Shown here: piece after piece, positions 16,557 to 27,294 of the stretch
Numbering within the stretch: the first letter of the stretch is position 1
Layout: every line of letters starts with the position of its first letter
Origin: Opitutia bacterium
GTDB taxonomy: Bacteria; Verrucomicrobiota; Verrucomicrobiia; Opitutales; Opitutaceae
Assembly: GCA_947472765.1 (NCBI GenBank)
Contig: CANJCM010000057.1
Coordinates: 1-32,393 of the forward strand
DNA length: 32,393 nucleotides
Direction of reading: 5' to 3'
Position numbers and translations under genes: made by a program
The notes under the pieces: model-generated
Told to the model about the DNA's origin: nothing
Database searches by the model: none
Seen by the model: the letters and a program-made list of their open reading frames with translations, nothing else

Positions 16557-17879
16557 TCAGCGCCGGCGCAGGAGAAAGGCTGCGCCGCCGTCGTGGCCGG
16601 TGTCCCACGGAAGGCTGATGACACTGTTGTCGCGGACGAAGGCACTGCCGGCCCGGCTGGCGAAAAATTCGCGGATCACGTGCTCGTTCTCCTCCTGGTC
16701 GATGCTGCACGTCGTGTAGACGAGCCGGCCACCGGGACCGACGAGACGCGCGGCGGCGTGGAGGAGCGAAAGCTGCTGCGCCGGGTGCTTCTTGAAGTCC
16801 CCCGCCTGCAACCGCCACTTCACATCGACGCGGTGGCGCATGACCCCCGTGTTCGAGCACGGCGCATCGATCAGGACGGCATCGTATTCGATTGGGAGCC
16901 GGTGTTCGCGCAGGACCGAGGGTAGATCGGTCAGCAAGTCGCCCTGGACCAGAGCGACTTCGATCCCGCGGGTGCGGGAAAGGTTTTCCTTCAGCCGGTC
17001 GATGCGAGTACCCGGCAGGTCGACGGCCACGAGCATCGTTTTGGAGGTTTCATCCGCGGGGGCTGCGCCGAGGCGATCCGCGATCATCAGACTCTTGCCG
17101 CCGGGCGCGGCGCAAAGATCGAGGATCGTTTCCCCGCGATGGGGCGACAGCAGGTCGACGGGCAGGCGTGTGGCCGGATCCTGGAGGTAAAGCTGGCCTG
17201 CCTTGAGCAGCGCCTCGATCTCGGGCCAGTGGCCGGACTCGATGTGATGGAAATGCGGCCACACGGTCTGCTTCAGGAACGCCGGGGGCGGGGTCGCGGG
17301 ATCCCGCCAGCGGGCATAAACCGGCGCCGGTTGCTGATTCCATTCGAGCAGCGCCCGGGTCGATTCAGGGCCGAACTGGGCGAGCCACATGCGGATCAAC
17401 CAGTCCGGGTGGGAGAAATATTCGGCCAGCACGCTGACGTCCGCCTTGGGTTCCGGCTCCGGCTGGGCCAGCGCCACCGCGAGTTTCCGGCCGACCGCAT
17501 TGACCAGCCGGGCCTCGGCGGGACTGGCGAGGGCCTTCGTCTGCTCGACCGCATGGTGAACGATCTTGGCGGTGAGACCCGCCTCGACGGGTTCGCCGGT
17601 GGCTTCAATGAGCTCGAAACCGGCGATCAACAGCACGGCCCGGGTCGAAAAGCGGGGGGGGTGGGCGACGAGCCGGCCCAACGCGGCGTCGATCCGGCCA
17701 AAGTGCCGCACTACGCCCATCACGAGATGCTGGCAGCGGGCGCGCTCCGGGCCGGCGAGGGTCCGGGGCAGTGTTTCCAACAGGGCGTCAACGCGTTCGC
17801 GGCGATCGACCCAACGGGCGATCAAGCGGGCGGCGGCCGGCCAGGCGGCGGAAACTTCGGGTTCAGCCGGGCTACTCAT
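16557..17879 (-). CDS. rsmB: 16S rRNA m5C967-type methyltransferase, RsmB-like
   Basis: The 440-residue protein would methylate cytosine C5 in 16S rRNA with SAM. An N-terminal NusB-like helical domain (about residues 10-140) is followed by a Nol1/Nop2/Sun Rossmann methyltransferase. SAM motif I is LDLCAAPGGKS, near residue 254. The two catalytic cysteines are Cys341 in DAPCSNTG and Cys391 in YTTCSIDQEEN. This domain order is diagnostic for RsmB, though paralogous NSUN-type enzymes exist and the target base is inferred. ATG 17879 is preferred over the further start at 17900, because the upstream seven residues are unlike family starts. It is divergent from the giant greA gene, with a 113-base space for both promoters. 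Confidence 0.88.
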   Translation of the reverse strand: MSSPAEPEVSAAWPAAARLIARWVDRRERVDALLETLPRTLAGPERARCQHLVMGVVRHFGRIDAALGRLVAHPPRFSTRAVLLIAGFELIEATGEPVEAGLTAKIVHHAVEQTKALASPAEARLVNAVGRKLAVALAQPEPEPKADVSVLAEYFSHPDWLIRMWLAQFGPESTRALLEWNQQPAPVYARWRDPATPPPAFLKQTVWPHFHHIESGHWPEIEALLKAGQLYLQDPATRLPVDLLSPHRGETILDLCAAPGGKSLMIADRLGAAPADETSKTMLVAVDLPGTRIDRLKENLSRTRGIEVALVQGDLLTDLPSVLREHRLPIEYDAVLIDAPCSNTGVMRHRVDVKWRLQAGDFKKHPAQQLSLLHAAARLVGPGGRLVYTTCSIDQEENEHVIREFFASRAGSAFVRDNSVISLPWDTGHDGGAAFLLRRR

Positions 17880-17933
17880 GATACGCCCCCAACTTGGCAA
17901 GATGCAGGAGTACGGACGGTTTCGACACGCGGT

Positions 17934-17963
17934 TTGACAAGGCTGGACATTGTCCGCTCAACT
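17934..17963 (+). promoter_or_regulatory. Possible sigma-70-type promoter of greA
   Basis: A perfect -35 hexamer TTGACA lies at 17934-17939, with a weak -10 candidate TCAACT at 17958-17963 (spacer 18). It is 30 bases ahead of the greA start. The -10 matches only half the consensus, so this is a suggestion. Confidence 0.25.
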
Positions 17964-17992
17964 CTCCGGTTCAGGCCCTCACACACGCAACC

Positions 17993-19837
<1,845 letters not shown>

Positions 19838-19882
19838 CGCCCGGCCGGGCGGTCACGGTTCCGGCGGCGCTCTCCTCCCCGC

Positions 19883-20845
19883 ATGTCCGCCTCCTGGGAT
19901 GTTCTCAAGACGCTGTCGGATCCGACGCGCCTGCGCCTGGTGGCGCTGGTCGCGCGGGAGGAACTGTCCGTCGCGGAGCTCCAGGAAATCCTGGGCATGG
20001 GCCAGTCGAGGATTTCCTCGCAGCTCGCGCTGCTGCGGCAGGGCAACCTCGTCTCCGACCGGCGCGAGGGGAAGAACGCCTTCTACTCGCTGCGGGCCCA
20101 GCTTCCCGCGCGGACGCTGGCCCTAATCAAGGCGGCCGTGGACTCCGTGGCGGAACTTCCAGAGATCGGGGCCGATCGGCAGAGCCTCGAGCGGATTCTC
20201 CAGAAACGCCGGCGGACCCAGGAGCAGTACTTCAACCTGATCGCGGGCCGGCTCGGAAAAAATTATTGTCCCGGGCGTTCCTGGGAGGCGATCGGCCACC
20301 TTGCGCTGCGACTGACGCCGGCCATCGACATCGCGGACCTCGGCGCGGGCGAGGGCCTGATTTCGCAACTGCTGGCGCAGCGGGCACGGCGGGTGTGGTG
20401 CATCGACAATTCACCGCGGATGGTCGAGGTCGGAACCGAACTCGCCCAGAAGAACGGCCTCGCGAATCTCGAGTACCGGCTGGGCGACATCGAGAAGGTG
20501 CCGCTCCCCGACCGGTCCGTGGACCTCGCGATTTTGAGCCAGGCGCTGCATCACGCCCAGCACCCGCCGGTGGCTTTGAGCGAGGCCTTTCGAATTCTGC
20601 GGCCGGGCGGGCGGGTGCTGATTCTCGATCTGAACGAACACAGCTTTGCCCGGGCGCGGGAGCTTTATGCCGACATCTGGCTGGGCTTCCGGGAAAGCAC
20701 GCTGCTCGGCTTTCTCAAGAAGGCCGGCTTCACCAAAGTCGAGATTTCGACCGTCGCCCGGGAGCCGAACGAGCCGTATTTTGAAACGCTGCTGGCCAGC
20801 GCCGTGAAGCCCGCAGCGGGCCGGGTGCGAGGGGCGGGCCGATAG
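19883..20845 (+). CDS. ArsR-family HTH / SAM methyltransferase fusion regulator
   Basis: The 320-residue protein opens with an ArsR-type winged helix (residues 1-75, SVAELQEILGMGQSRISSQ as recognition region). A helical linker follows, then a class I methyltransferase from about residue 150 (IADLGAGEG motif I, SQALHHAQHP, LRPGGRVLILDL). The ArsR part lacks the cysteine metal-binding motif (ELCVCD), so direct metal sensing is unlikely. Fused ArsR-methyltransferases of this design are widespread and are thought to respond to SAM or methionine metabolites, but that is family knowledge, not visible here. It begins 45 bases after greA and probably shares the transcript; its stop overlaps the next reading frame by one base. 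Confidence 0.88.
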   Translation: MSASWDVLKTLSDPTRLRLVALVAREELSVAELQEILGMGQSRISSQLALLRQGNLVSDRREGKNAFYSLRAQLPARTLALIKAAVDSVAELPEIGADRQSLERILQKRRRTQEQYFNLIAGRLGKNYCPGRSWEAIGHLALRLTPAIDIADLGAGEGLISQLLAQRARRVWCIDNSPRMVEVGTELAQKNGLANLEYRLGDIEKVPLPDRSVDLAILSQALHHAQHPPVALSEAFRILRPGGRVLILDLNEHSFARARELYADIWLGFRESTLLGFLKKAGFTKVEISTVAREPNEPYFETLLASAVKPAAGRVRGAGR

Positions 20846-20943
20846 TGGCGGCGGGTCGCAGGTTCGCGGTTGCGGGCCGGGAGTCCGCGGTCCAACTTTG
20901 GTGTGCCGGCGACGACGGACGTCGACGGCGTACTGAAACCCTG

Positions 20944-21528
20944 GTGACGAGAGTGCCCGCAACCGTCCTGGTCCATCGACTGCTCCTCCTGCTCGGCCTC
21001 CTCCTCGGCGGCTCCGCCGGTGCGGCGGTGAACGAGGAGACCATCTTCCTCTTCCAGAACCGGAAGCTTACCATCGCAGTGCCGTCGGACCTGGGCTTTT
21101 CCAGCAGCAAGAACGAGCGCGGCATCATCTCGTTCCGGCTCGGGCACCCGCGGGAAAAAATCAGCCTCGAGGTCGCCTTCCTGCCCGATCCCGACGGCCG
21201 CTTCGCCACGGCGCGGAACCGGAAGGAGTTCATGAACGACACCTTTCAGGACTACCTCGGCGACTCGGTGGAAAAGGCGATGCAGTTCGAGGAACTCGAT
21301 CCGACGGTTGGCTCCGGCACCTATTGCATTTTCACCGATGCAAAACTGGTCGGGCAGACGAAGATTCCCCGGGGCGAGTACCTCCACACCACCACCGGGC
21401 TCAAGGCCTGGCCGGGGGTGGTGGCGGTGTTCACACTTTTCAGCAACGACACCGATTCCAAGGAGTACCGCGAAGTGATGACGATGCTCCGCCAGAGCGT
21501 GATCGAGGTCCAGCCACCGCGGCTGTAG
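20944..21528 (+). CDS. Secreted hypothetical protein
   Basis: The 194-residue product is not recognised. From GTG 20944 (or GTG 20953) it begins with a clear signal peptide (VLVHRLLLLLGLLLGGSAGAAV). The longer frame from 20845 adds an Arg-rich, repeat-like stretch with no protein character, so the shorter form is preferred. The mature part is about 165 residues with alternating hydrophobic strands (KLTIAVPSDLGF, ISLEVAFLPD, VVAVFTLFSND), a likely small beta/alpha fold. It has one cysteine and no catalytic motif. It may be co-transcribed with the ArsR-methyltransferase and ends before a hairpin element that could stop both converging transcripts. Confidence 0.7.
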   Translation: MTRVPATVLVHRLLLLLGLLLGGSAGAAVNEETIFLFQNRKLTIAVPSDLGFSSSKNERGIISFRLGHPREKISLEVAFLPDPDGRFATARNRKEFMNDTFQDYLGDSVEKAMQFEELDPTVGSGTYCIFTDAKLVGQTKIPRGEYLHTTTGLKAWPGVVAVFTLFSNDTDSKEYREVMTMLRQSVIEVQPPRL

Positions 21529-21540
21529 AGCCCTAATTGT

Positions 21541-21629
21541 GTAGCGGGCTGACTCGGTGGGCGCGCCCGAGGCGCGCCCCGACAAGGAATTGGCGTAGGG
21601 GCGCGGCTCATCCGTGCCCGGCTCGCTAC
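21541..21629. repeat. GTAG-bounded palindromic element between convergent genes
   Basis: The element starts GTAGCGGGC (21541) and ends GCTCGCTAC (21629), outer arms matching at 8 of 9 bases. Inside is a perfect 9-bp hairpin GGGCGCGCC/GGCGCGCCC with loop CGA (21559-21579) and a further GTAG at 21595. It fills most of the space between two converging genes and probably acts as a two-way terminator as well as belonging to the REP-like class. Confidence 0.65.
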
Positions 21630-21663
21630 AGTCTTTCCAATTCTGCTCCCGCCTCCCGCCCGG

Positions 21664-22860
21664 TCACATCTTCTTCACGGCGTACGCCATCGCGTCCGCG
21701 ATCCGCTCGAGCTGCGCATCCGTGTGCATGGCGGAGATCGCCGTGCGGATCAGGTCCTTGCCGGCGGGGACGGCGGGCGCGATCGACATGACCGTGAAGA
21801 CGCCTTTTTCCATCAGCGCCTTCCAAAACGGATACACCCGCTCCTTCGAACCCAACACGATCGGCACGGCCGGCGTCTCGCTTTCCCACGTATCGAGGCC
21901 GAGTGACTTGAGCATCGCGCGGTACTTGCGGGTGTTGGACCAGAGCTGCTCGAGATGCTGGGGTTCCGTCTGCATGACCTCGAGTGAGGCCTGGGCACAG
22001 GCCGTCTGACTCGGGCTGAGGGCCGCGGAAAAAATGGTCTGCCGCGAGTGGGTGCGCAGGTAGTCGATCGTTTCCTTCGAGCCGGCGACAAAGCCGCCGG
22101 TGCTCGCCAGCGACTTCGACATGCTGCCGCAGAGGATGTCCACTTTGTCGTTCAGGCCAAAGTGATCCGCAGTGCCGCGACCCTGCCGGCCGAGCACCCC
22201 GAAGCCGTGCGCGTCGTCGAGCACGGTGAAGCAGTTGGCCTCCTCGGCGATTTCCATCAACTCGGGCAAACGCGCGATGTGGCCCTCCATCGAATAGACC
22301 CCTTCGACGACCATCATCTTCGGCGCATCGGGACTGACAGCTGCGAGCACTTCGCGAAGGTCGTCCGGGCTGTTGTGGGAAAAGCGCTCCACCGTGGCCA
22401 TCGAGAGCCGGATCCCGTCCCACAGGCAGGAGTGAAGGTTCTTGTCCGCCAGAATTACGTCACCTTTCTGCGCGAACGAAGCGACGCTCGACATGCAGGC
22501 CAGGTAGCCCGCGACGCTGACGTGACACGCCTCGCGACCAAGGAAGGCCGCCAGCTTTTCCTCGAGCTCCACGTGGAAGGCGCGCGAACCGTTCGACGTG
22601 CGCGCTCCGGTCGTGCTGGTGCCCCACTTGAGCATCGCGGCGCGTCCGGCCTCGATGACCTTCGGGTGAAAGGAGAGTCCGAGATAATCGTTGCTCGAGA
22701 GCATGATCATCTCGCGGCCGTCGAGGGTCACCGTCGTGCCCTGCTGGCTGCTCATGGCGTGATAATACGGGTCGTATTTCAGGCGCATCTTCGTCGCGTA
22801 ATCGTCGCGGCAGCGCGCCTGCAGGGCCTTTTTGTCTTTGGTGAAGAAAGATAGCGCCAT
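21664..22860 (-). CDS. Alpha-oxoamine synthase family enzyme (serine palmitoyltransferase / BioF / Kbl-like)
   Basis: The 398-residue PLP enzyme condenses an amino acid with an acyl-CoA or acyl-ACP, releasing CO2. Visible are the LSSNDYLGLSFHP start, GARTSNGSRAFHVELE, the cofactor-stacking His143 (NLHSCLWDG), DDAHGFGVLG (Asp216, His218) and the PLP-lysine motif SMSKSLASTGGF with Lys249. SKSLAS resembles serine palmitoyltransferases more than BioF (SKAxG), but substrate choice cannot be settled by eye; Kbl, BioF and CqsA are relatives. ATG 22860 matches the family N-terminus (an upstream frame to 22980 reads through the intergenic space). It lies last in the minus-strand glycan gene run, 71 bases after the GT4 gene, suggesting a role in lipid anchoring. 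Confidence 0.85.
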   Translation of the reverse strand: MALSFFTKDKKALQARCRDDYATKMRLKYDPYYHAMSSQQGTTVTLDGREMIMLSSNDYLGLSFHPKVIEAGRAAMLKWGTSTTGARTSNGSRAFHVELEEKLAAFLGREACHVSVAGYLACMSSVASFAQKGDVILADKNLHSCLWDGIRLSMATVERFSHNSPDDLREVLAAVSPDAPKMMVVEGVYSMEGHIARLPELMEIAEEANCFTVLDDAHGFGVLGRQGRGTADHFGLNDKVDILCGSMSKSLASTGGFVAGSKETIDYLRTHSRQTIFSAALSPSQTACAQASLEVMQTEPQHLEQLWSNTRKYRAMLKSLGLDTWESETPAVPIVLGSKERVYPFWKALMEKGVFTVMSIAPAVPAGKDLIRTAISAMHTDAQLERIADAMAYAVKKM

Positions 22861-22931
22861 GCGAGGGAAGACGGTGGCTTCGAGCCGATCTATTGCAAAT
22901 GCAAAGGCGGTTTTGACCCGCGTCGTGGCAA

Positions 22932-24125
22932 TCAGTTGCGCGTCGTTGCGATTTCGCGGCGGGCCAGCGTCTGCATCCACGACCTCAGCTCCGCCGCGTA
23001 TTCGTCCCAGTTCTTGAAGCGCCGGACCCGGGCGGCGGCGGCGAGCTTCTCGCGCAACGCGGAGTCGTCGAGGAGGGCAGCGATTGATGCGGCGAGGCTA
23101 TCGCGATCGACACGCTCGGTGGCCAGACAGCCTCCGCCGCGCGCCGATTCGCCGAGGGCGCCGCGGGATGAACAGATGCACGGCTTGCCGTGGGCGAGGC
23201 TCTCGATGACGGGAAGACCGAAGCCCTCCGCGACGGACGGATAAACCGTGAACACGCAGTTCGCGTAGGCGTCGGCGAGCGCCGCCTCGTTGACGGGTCC
23301 GTCAAACCGAACCGGCCGCCCCTCCGCCTGCAGCGTGCGGATGCGATTCAAGGCGGGAGCGCCGGTCTCCAGGTTCGGCAGGCCGATCAACTGGAGGGTG
23401 AAGATCGCGCCGCCTGCCCACAGCCGCTCGCAGGCGTCGAGCAGCGCGAGATGGTTTTTGCGTCCTTCGATGCTTCCAACCGAAAGGACAATGGGCGCAC
23501 CGGTGGCGGCGGTCGGCGGCGCCTCTCCCGCCCGGGCCACGGGCGCCACGCCGAGCGGGATCGCGTGGACCGGCGGGACGTCACGCCGGCCGCACGTTTG
23601 CCAATGGGCGACGAGGGCATCGCGCGACTCGAGCGAAACCGCGGCGATGCCGTCGAACGCCGCCAGTTCCGCGAGGTAATCGGGGAAGCGGGCAACCGTC
23701 TTCGCCGGCGTGTGCTCCGGATGCGTGAGCGGAATCGCATCGTGGAAAATCGCGATGCGCGGGCCGGTCGTCGCGGCGAAGAGGTCGGGCAGCGCACGCG
23801 CGACGGCGGGTGAAAAGACTTCCGGGACGATCAACCCTCCGCCCGCCGGCAACGATGGCCGCTGGCCCAGCCAATGCCGCCAGCGTCCGCGCCAGCGGCT
23901 GGAAAGCGGCCAGCGGGCACCGCGCTTCGGGGTCGGTTCATCGGACGCGAGGTTGCGCTGCTCCCAGGCCTCGAGTTCCCGCCAGGCCTGCTGCCAGGGG
24001 TCGTGCGTGATCGCGACCGCGTGCGCGCCGAGCGCAGCATGCAGCGACCGGGCCACGCGCTGGATGCCGGTGCGGGCTCGCGTGTGGCTGGTGTGCGAGA
24101 GGTCGAGGAGCAGGGGCCCGGACAT
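22932..24125 (-). CDS. Glycosyltransferase family 4 enzyme
   Basis: The 397-residue GT-B enzyme has an N-terminal TGIQRVARSLHAAL (acceptor-domain helix of this GT4 branch). Its C-terminal donor-binding motif is EGFGLPVIESLAHGKPCICS, with the E-x7-E nucleotide-sugar phosphate clamp, and VLSVGSIEGRKNHLAL marks the start of the donor domain. It is a retaining glycosyl transferase acting in the cytoplasm on a lipid-linked or protein acceptor; the sugar is unknown. ATG 24125 lies five bases after the stop of the preceding membrane gene, so it is co-translated with it. Role: one transfer step in the surface glycan pathway. Confidence 0.92.
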   Translation of the reverse strand: MSGPLLLDLSHTSHTRARTGIQRVARSLHAALGAHAVAITHDPWQQAWRELEAWEQRNLASDEPTPKRGARWPLSSRWRGRWRHWLGQRPSLPAGGGLIVPEVFSPAVARALPDLFAATTGPRIAIFHDAIPLTHPEHTPAKTVARFPDYLAELAAFDGIAAVSLESRDALVAHWQTCGRRDVPPVHAIPLGVAPVARAGEAPPTAATGAPIVLSVGSIEGRKNHLALLDACERLWAGGAIFTLQLIGLPNLETGAPALNRIRTLQAEGRPVRFDGPVNEAALADAYANCVFTVYPSVAEGFGLPVIESLAHGKPCICSSRGALGESARGGGCLATERVDRDSLAASIAALLDDSALREKLAAAARVRRFKNWDEYAAELRSWMQTLARREIATTRN

Positions 24126-24130
24126 GCGAA

Positions 24131-25687
24131 TCAGGAGCCTGGCAGCGCGAGCCGCGGATCATAAAGTGCAAACCCGAGTTCTCGCGCGCCCGGATGCGTG
24201 CCCTCCGGCGTGGGCGGCGCGAGGGTGAGAAACTCAATCTCGGTCTGACCGGCTTCGATCCGGACCGGGAGCGTGTGCGTCGAGCGCGACGTGCCGATGT
24301 CGAACTGCGCGAGTTCGCGGCCCCGTTGCCGGACGACCACGGAGCGCGGGGTCAGGGCGCGCAGTTGAAACCGCAGTTCGATCGTGGCGTCGGCTCTCGG
24401 CCAGGCGTCGATCCGGATCGTCCCGCGGCGCGCGGTCCAGAGCCACGTGTGAGATTTGTCCGCCTCGCGGCCGTGCCAGCCGCCGCCGATTTCCGCGATG
24501 CCGGCCACACCGCGGGAACTGAGCGCCGCCAATTCGCGCGGGTTGGTAGGCGGATCCCGCAACGCCACCAGCCCGGCCAGCACCGTGAGGTTGCCGAGGA
24601 GCAACCACGTGGTCGCCGCGCGCGAGCGGTGAGCGATCACGTTGAAAGCGAGCGTCAGCGGCAGCAGCACGCGCGTGGCCGCGCCGGGGAAATCCTCCCA
24701 CACGGCCCGTCCGAGGCAGAACATCAACACGGTGTAGCCGGCGCCGAGCCGCCACCAACCGCTGGCGAGGTCGCGGTGAGTGATGAGGTACACGGCCTGG
24801 ACCGTGAGGCCGAGGGTGCAGAGCAGGGTGGAAACAGTCAGCGGCCAATCCGGGTGAAGTCCGACCGAGTAGATCGCCTCGAGCCACTTTTCGACGAAGC
24901 CCATCACCGGCAGCGTCAGGTTGTCGATCCCCGGGTTGCCGGGCCCGATTCGCCAGAGGACGTAGAGGAGCCACAGTCCAAGCGGCACCCACGCGCCGAG
25001 CGTGAGTTGGAGATTGCGGCGTGAAACCCAGGGTCGCTCCCACGCCCCGATTACCGCCAGCACCGCGGTTTCACGGGTGAGGCAACTCGCGGCCAATGCG
25101 ACTGTGGCTCCGCCGGTGCGACCGCGTTCGGTGGCGGTCATCGCGACGGCAATGAACCCCACGGCGATCAAATCGGTCAGCGCCAGCCGCACGCTGATCA
25201 GTGCCCCGGCGGAGAACATCACCCCCGCCCAGCCAAGCCAGCCGCGGGCATCGCGGACGTCGAGAATCCGCCAGAGCAGCGCGGCGAGTCCGAGCCACGC
25301 GACGAGGTTGAGCACGGAATAGACGCGGGCGATCCACGCCTTCTGTCCCGCGGCCAGGACCCACGCGAGGGTGGACGGCAGCATCCGCCGCGCCCGGTAG
25401 GACAGGTTGTCGATCGCCTCGCGCAGGTCGGGGGCGTCGAGGGTGGGATGATAAGCGAGCTGCGCGTAATAGAGTCCGTCGTAACCGCCGGTTTCGCGAT
25501 GGACGTAAATCGGCAGCTCACGAAATTCCGGGATCTTGTAGTTGTCGTTCGAGGCATCCAGCTGGATGAGCGGCGTGAAGCCGTAAACCGGATGATAGTA
25601 CCGGGCGAAGAGCAGGAGAAACGCGACCACGGCCGCAAGACCGGCGACGCGAATCAAACGCAGGCGGGCGATCGGGGAGAGTTTCAC
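24131..25687 (-). CDS. GT-C-like multi-span membrane protein with C-terminal beta domain
   Basis: The 518-residue protein has about nine or ten hydrophobic helices, then about 110 residues of soluble, beta-rich sequence. The first extracytoplasmic loop has GGYDGLYYAQLAYHP, like the acidic loop of GT-C mannosyltransferases (DxxxYxxIA), which use polyprenyl-phosphate sugars outside the membrane. The C-terminal part (TIRIDAWPRADATIELRFQL ... ARELGFALYDPRL) resembles a beta sandwich. The start is a GTG at 25687 that overlaps the upstream gene's TGA (GTGA), so the reading frame extending back to 25762 is not used. The glycosyltransferase role is inferred from the loop and topology. No other family is evident. 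Confidence 0.75.
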   Translation of the reverse strand: MKLSPIARLRLIRVAGLAAVVAFLLLFARYYHPVYGFTPLIQLDASNDNYKIPEFRELPIYVHRETGGYDGLYYAQLAYHPTLDAPDLREAIDNLSYRARRMLPSTLAWVLAAGQKAWIARVYSVLNLVAWLGLAALLWRILDVRDARGWLGWAGVMFSAGALISVRLALTDLIAVGFIAVAMTATERGRTGGATVALAASCLTRETAVLAVIGAWERPWVSRRNLQLTLGAWVPLGLWLLYVLWRIGPGNPGIDNLTLPVMGFVEKWLEAIYSVGLHPDWPLTVSTLLCTLGLTVQAVYLITHRDLASGWWRLGAGYTVLMFCLGRAVWEDFPGAATRVLLPLTLAFNVIAHRSRAATTWLLLGNLTVLAGLVALRDPPTNPRELAALSSRGVAGIAEIGGGWHGREADKSHTWLWTARRGTIRIDAWPRADATIELRFQLRALTPRSVVVRQRGRELAQFDIGTSRSTHTLPVRIEAGQTEIEFLTLAPPTPEGTHPGARELGFALYDPRLALPGS

Positions 25688-27186
25688 GGGGTGGTCGCGG
25701 AGGTCGGGATGCTGACGAGTTGCCACAAGCCGATCGGACCGGTGGTGGCGAGGCGCATCCATTCGCCCGGCATGCGGGTGGCGCGTGCTTCGTCTTCCAA
25801 ACCATCAAACAAGAGCGCGTAGATCGGGCGGCCGGCAAGTTTCGCCTGGTTCGCATAGCGCACGAAGTCGGGCGCCCCAATCTGGTCCCAGCGCAGGACG
25901 GGGAAATCAGTATAATAGTAAAGTGCTCCGCTCGCGTACATCGCGGCGACGAGCGCGTTCGCCGGCAGCTTGGCGCGGATCTCGCGGGACGCCTCGGCGT
26001 AAACGCGTTCGTTCTCCTTCGGCGAGAGGGCGTGCAAGTGCGTCGTCCAATACAGACTGCCGGCGACAGCCCAAGCCATGAGGGCGACGGCCGCCACGCG
26101 ACGAATTGGGCGGGAGAGAGGCTGGAGGGCCAGCAAGCTGCAGACGATCAGGGCCGGCAGCGCCGGCAGGATGAAACGCAGGGCCCACCAGGTTTCCCGG
26201 GAGAACTCATAGAACCCGTACACTCCAGTGATCGCTCCGAACCAAAGCACGAGCGCCACCGTATCTACTCGGCGGTCACGCCAGATCGTGACGAGCGGCA
26301 GCACAAGCAAAGGGGCCGGTGCCAGCAACGCGAGCCAGGTGCCGAAGTTGGCGAGCGAGGGCAGCCCGTAGGCCCAGTGGAAGGTCTGCTCGATCGGCCC
26401 GTAGCCCGAGCGCAAGGGGCCGCCGTAGAGCGTGTGGTTGTAGTAGCCCAGCCAGAGCGCACCGGGCACGCCACCGAGTGCGAAAAGGACAAGGCGTTTC
26501 GCGTCTCCGCCCAGCAGCACGAGCAGCGCAGGCAGCAGCACCGCGTTCGTGGCGCGAACAAACACCGCCATCGCAAATGCCACGCCGCAGGCCACGGCCC
26601 AACCCCATCCGTTCTCGCCGCGCGCTCGCAGCGCCAGGCAGGCCGCCGCGAGACACCAGGTCGTGGCCGGGGTGTCGCTCAGCGGTTGCACCGAAGTGAA
26701 GAGAAACACCGGGAACACGGCCAAGACGACTGCGCCCGCTCCGGCCAGCTCTGGTTCGATCCCGAACTGGCGCGCGAGCAGGTAGCAGAGTGCAATTGCC
26801 GCCAGAGCCAGGGTAACTTCGACGGCCAGCGGGCCGAGCTTCCAACCCGCGAGTTTTGCGGCGACCGCGAGGTGTAGCGGCAGTCCGACCGGGTACGTCG
26901 GCGGCAGGAGCGGATTCCCTTCGAGCGCCACGAAGCCCAGCGGCATGAAATGATGCCGGGGCAGGGACGCGGGCGCGCCGAACTCGGCCGGGATGCGTTG
27001 TTCTTCTTGCAGCTTTCCCGCGGCCAGCAGGCGCGCGCTGTTCAAATACCCCGAGGTATCAGACCCGCCCGCGACCACCGACGTGTGCAGGCCGAGGAAC
27101 ACCGCGTACGCCGCCAGCAAGATTAGACCGAGCCAGCTCATCCGGCGAGGCGCCGGGGCGGATTCAGGCAGGGGACGGGGTGACAT
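25684..27186 (-). CDS. GT39/PMT-like polyprenyl-phosphate glycosyltransferase
   Basis: This 500-residue polytopic protein has about eleven hydrophobic segments. The first loop, VVAGGSDTSGYLNSARLL, carries an Asp at the position used for catalysis in PMT/ArnT-type GT-C enzymes. YPVGLPLHLAVA and a run of helices resemble the PMT_2 family. A C-terminal extracytoplasmic region follows (PANALVAAMYASGALYYYTD), as in dolichyl- or undecaprenyl-phosphate-sugar transferases. ATG 27186 is preferred; alternatives are GTG 27222 and an ATG 27 residues in. It lies 108 bases after the upstream membrane gene and overlaps the next by four bases. Role: transfer of a lipid-linked sugar in the periplasm; the acceptor is unknown. 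Confidence 0.8.
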   Translation of the reverse strand: MSPRPLPESAPAPRRMSWLGLILLAAYAVFLGLHTSVVAGGSDTSGYLNSARLLAAGKLQEEQRIPAEFGAPASLPRHHFMPLGFVALEGNPLLPPTYPVGLPLHLAVAAKLAGWKLGPLAVEVTLALAAIALCYLLARQFGIEPELAGAGAVVLAVFPVFLFTSVQPLSDTPATTWCLAAACLALRARGENGWGWAVACGVAFAMAVFVRATNAVLLPALLVLLGGDAKRLVLFALGGVPGALWLGYYNHTLYGGPLRSGYGPIEQTFHWAYGLPSLANFGTWLALLAPAPLLVLPLVTIWRDRRVDTVALVLWFGAITGVYGFYEFSRETWWALRFILPALPALIVCSLLALQPLSRPIRRVAAVALMAWAVAGSLYWTTHLHALSPKENERVYAEASREIRAKLPANALVAAMYASGALYYYTDFPVLRWDQIGAPDFVRYANQAKLAGRPIYALLFDGLEDEARATRMPGEWMRLATTGPIGLWQLVSIPTSATTP

Positions 27187-27294
27187 GCGCAGGGTGAAGA
27201 CTCGTCGCTGAAACACGGTCACGGTTCACGGCTGCCATCGGGAAGACAAGCGCCGGCGTCGTTCGATGCGTCCGGCCAGTCCACTGCCCGAGCC

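Noticed and set aside
19839-19852. GC palindrome after greA as a terminator
   Set aside because: It has essentially no loop and no T-run, and the next gene starts 30 bases further on, so read-through is more likely.
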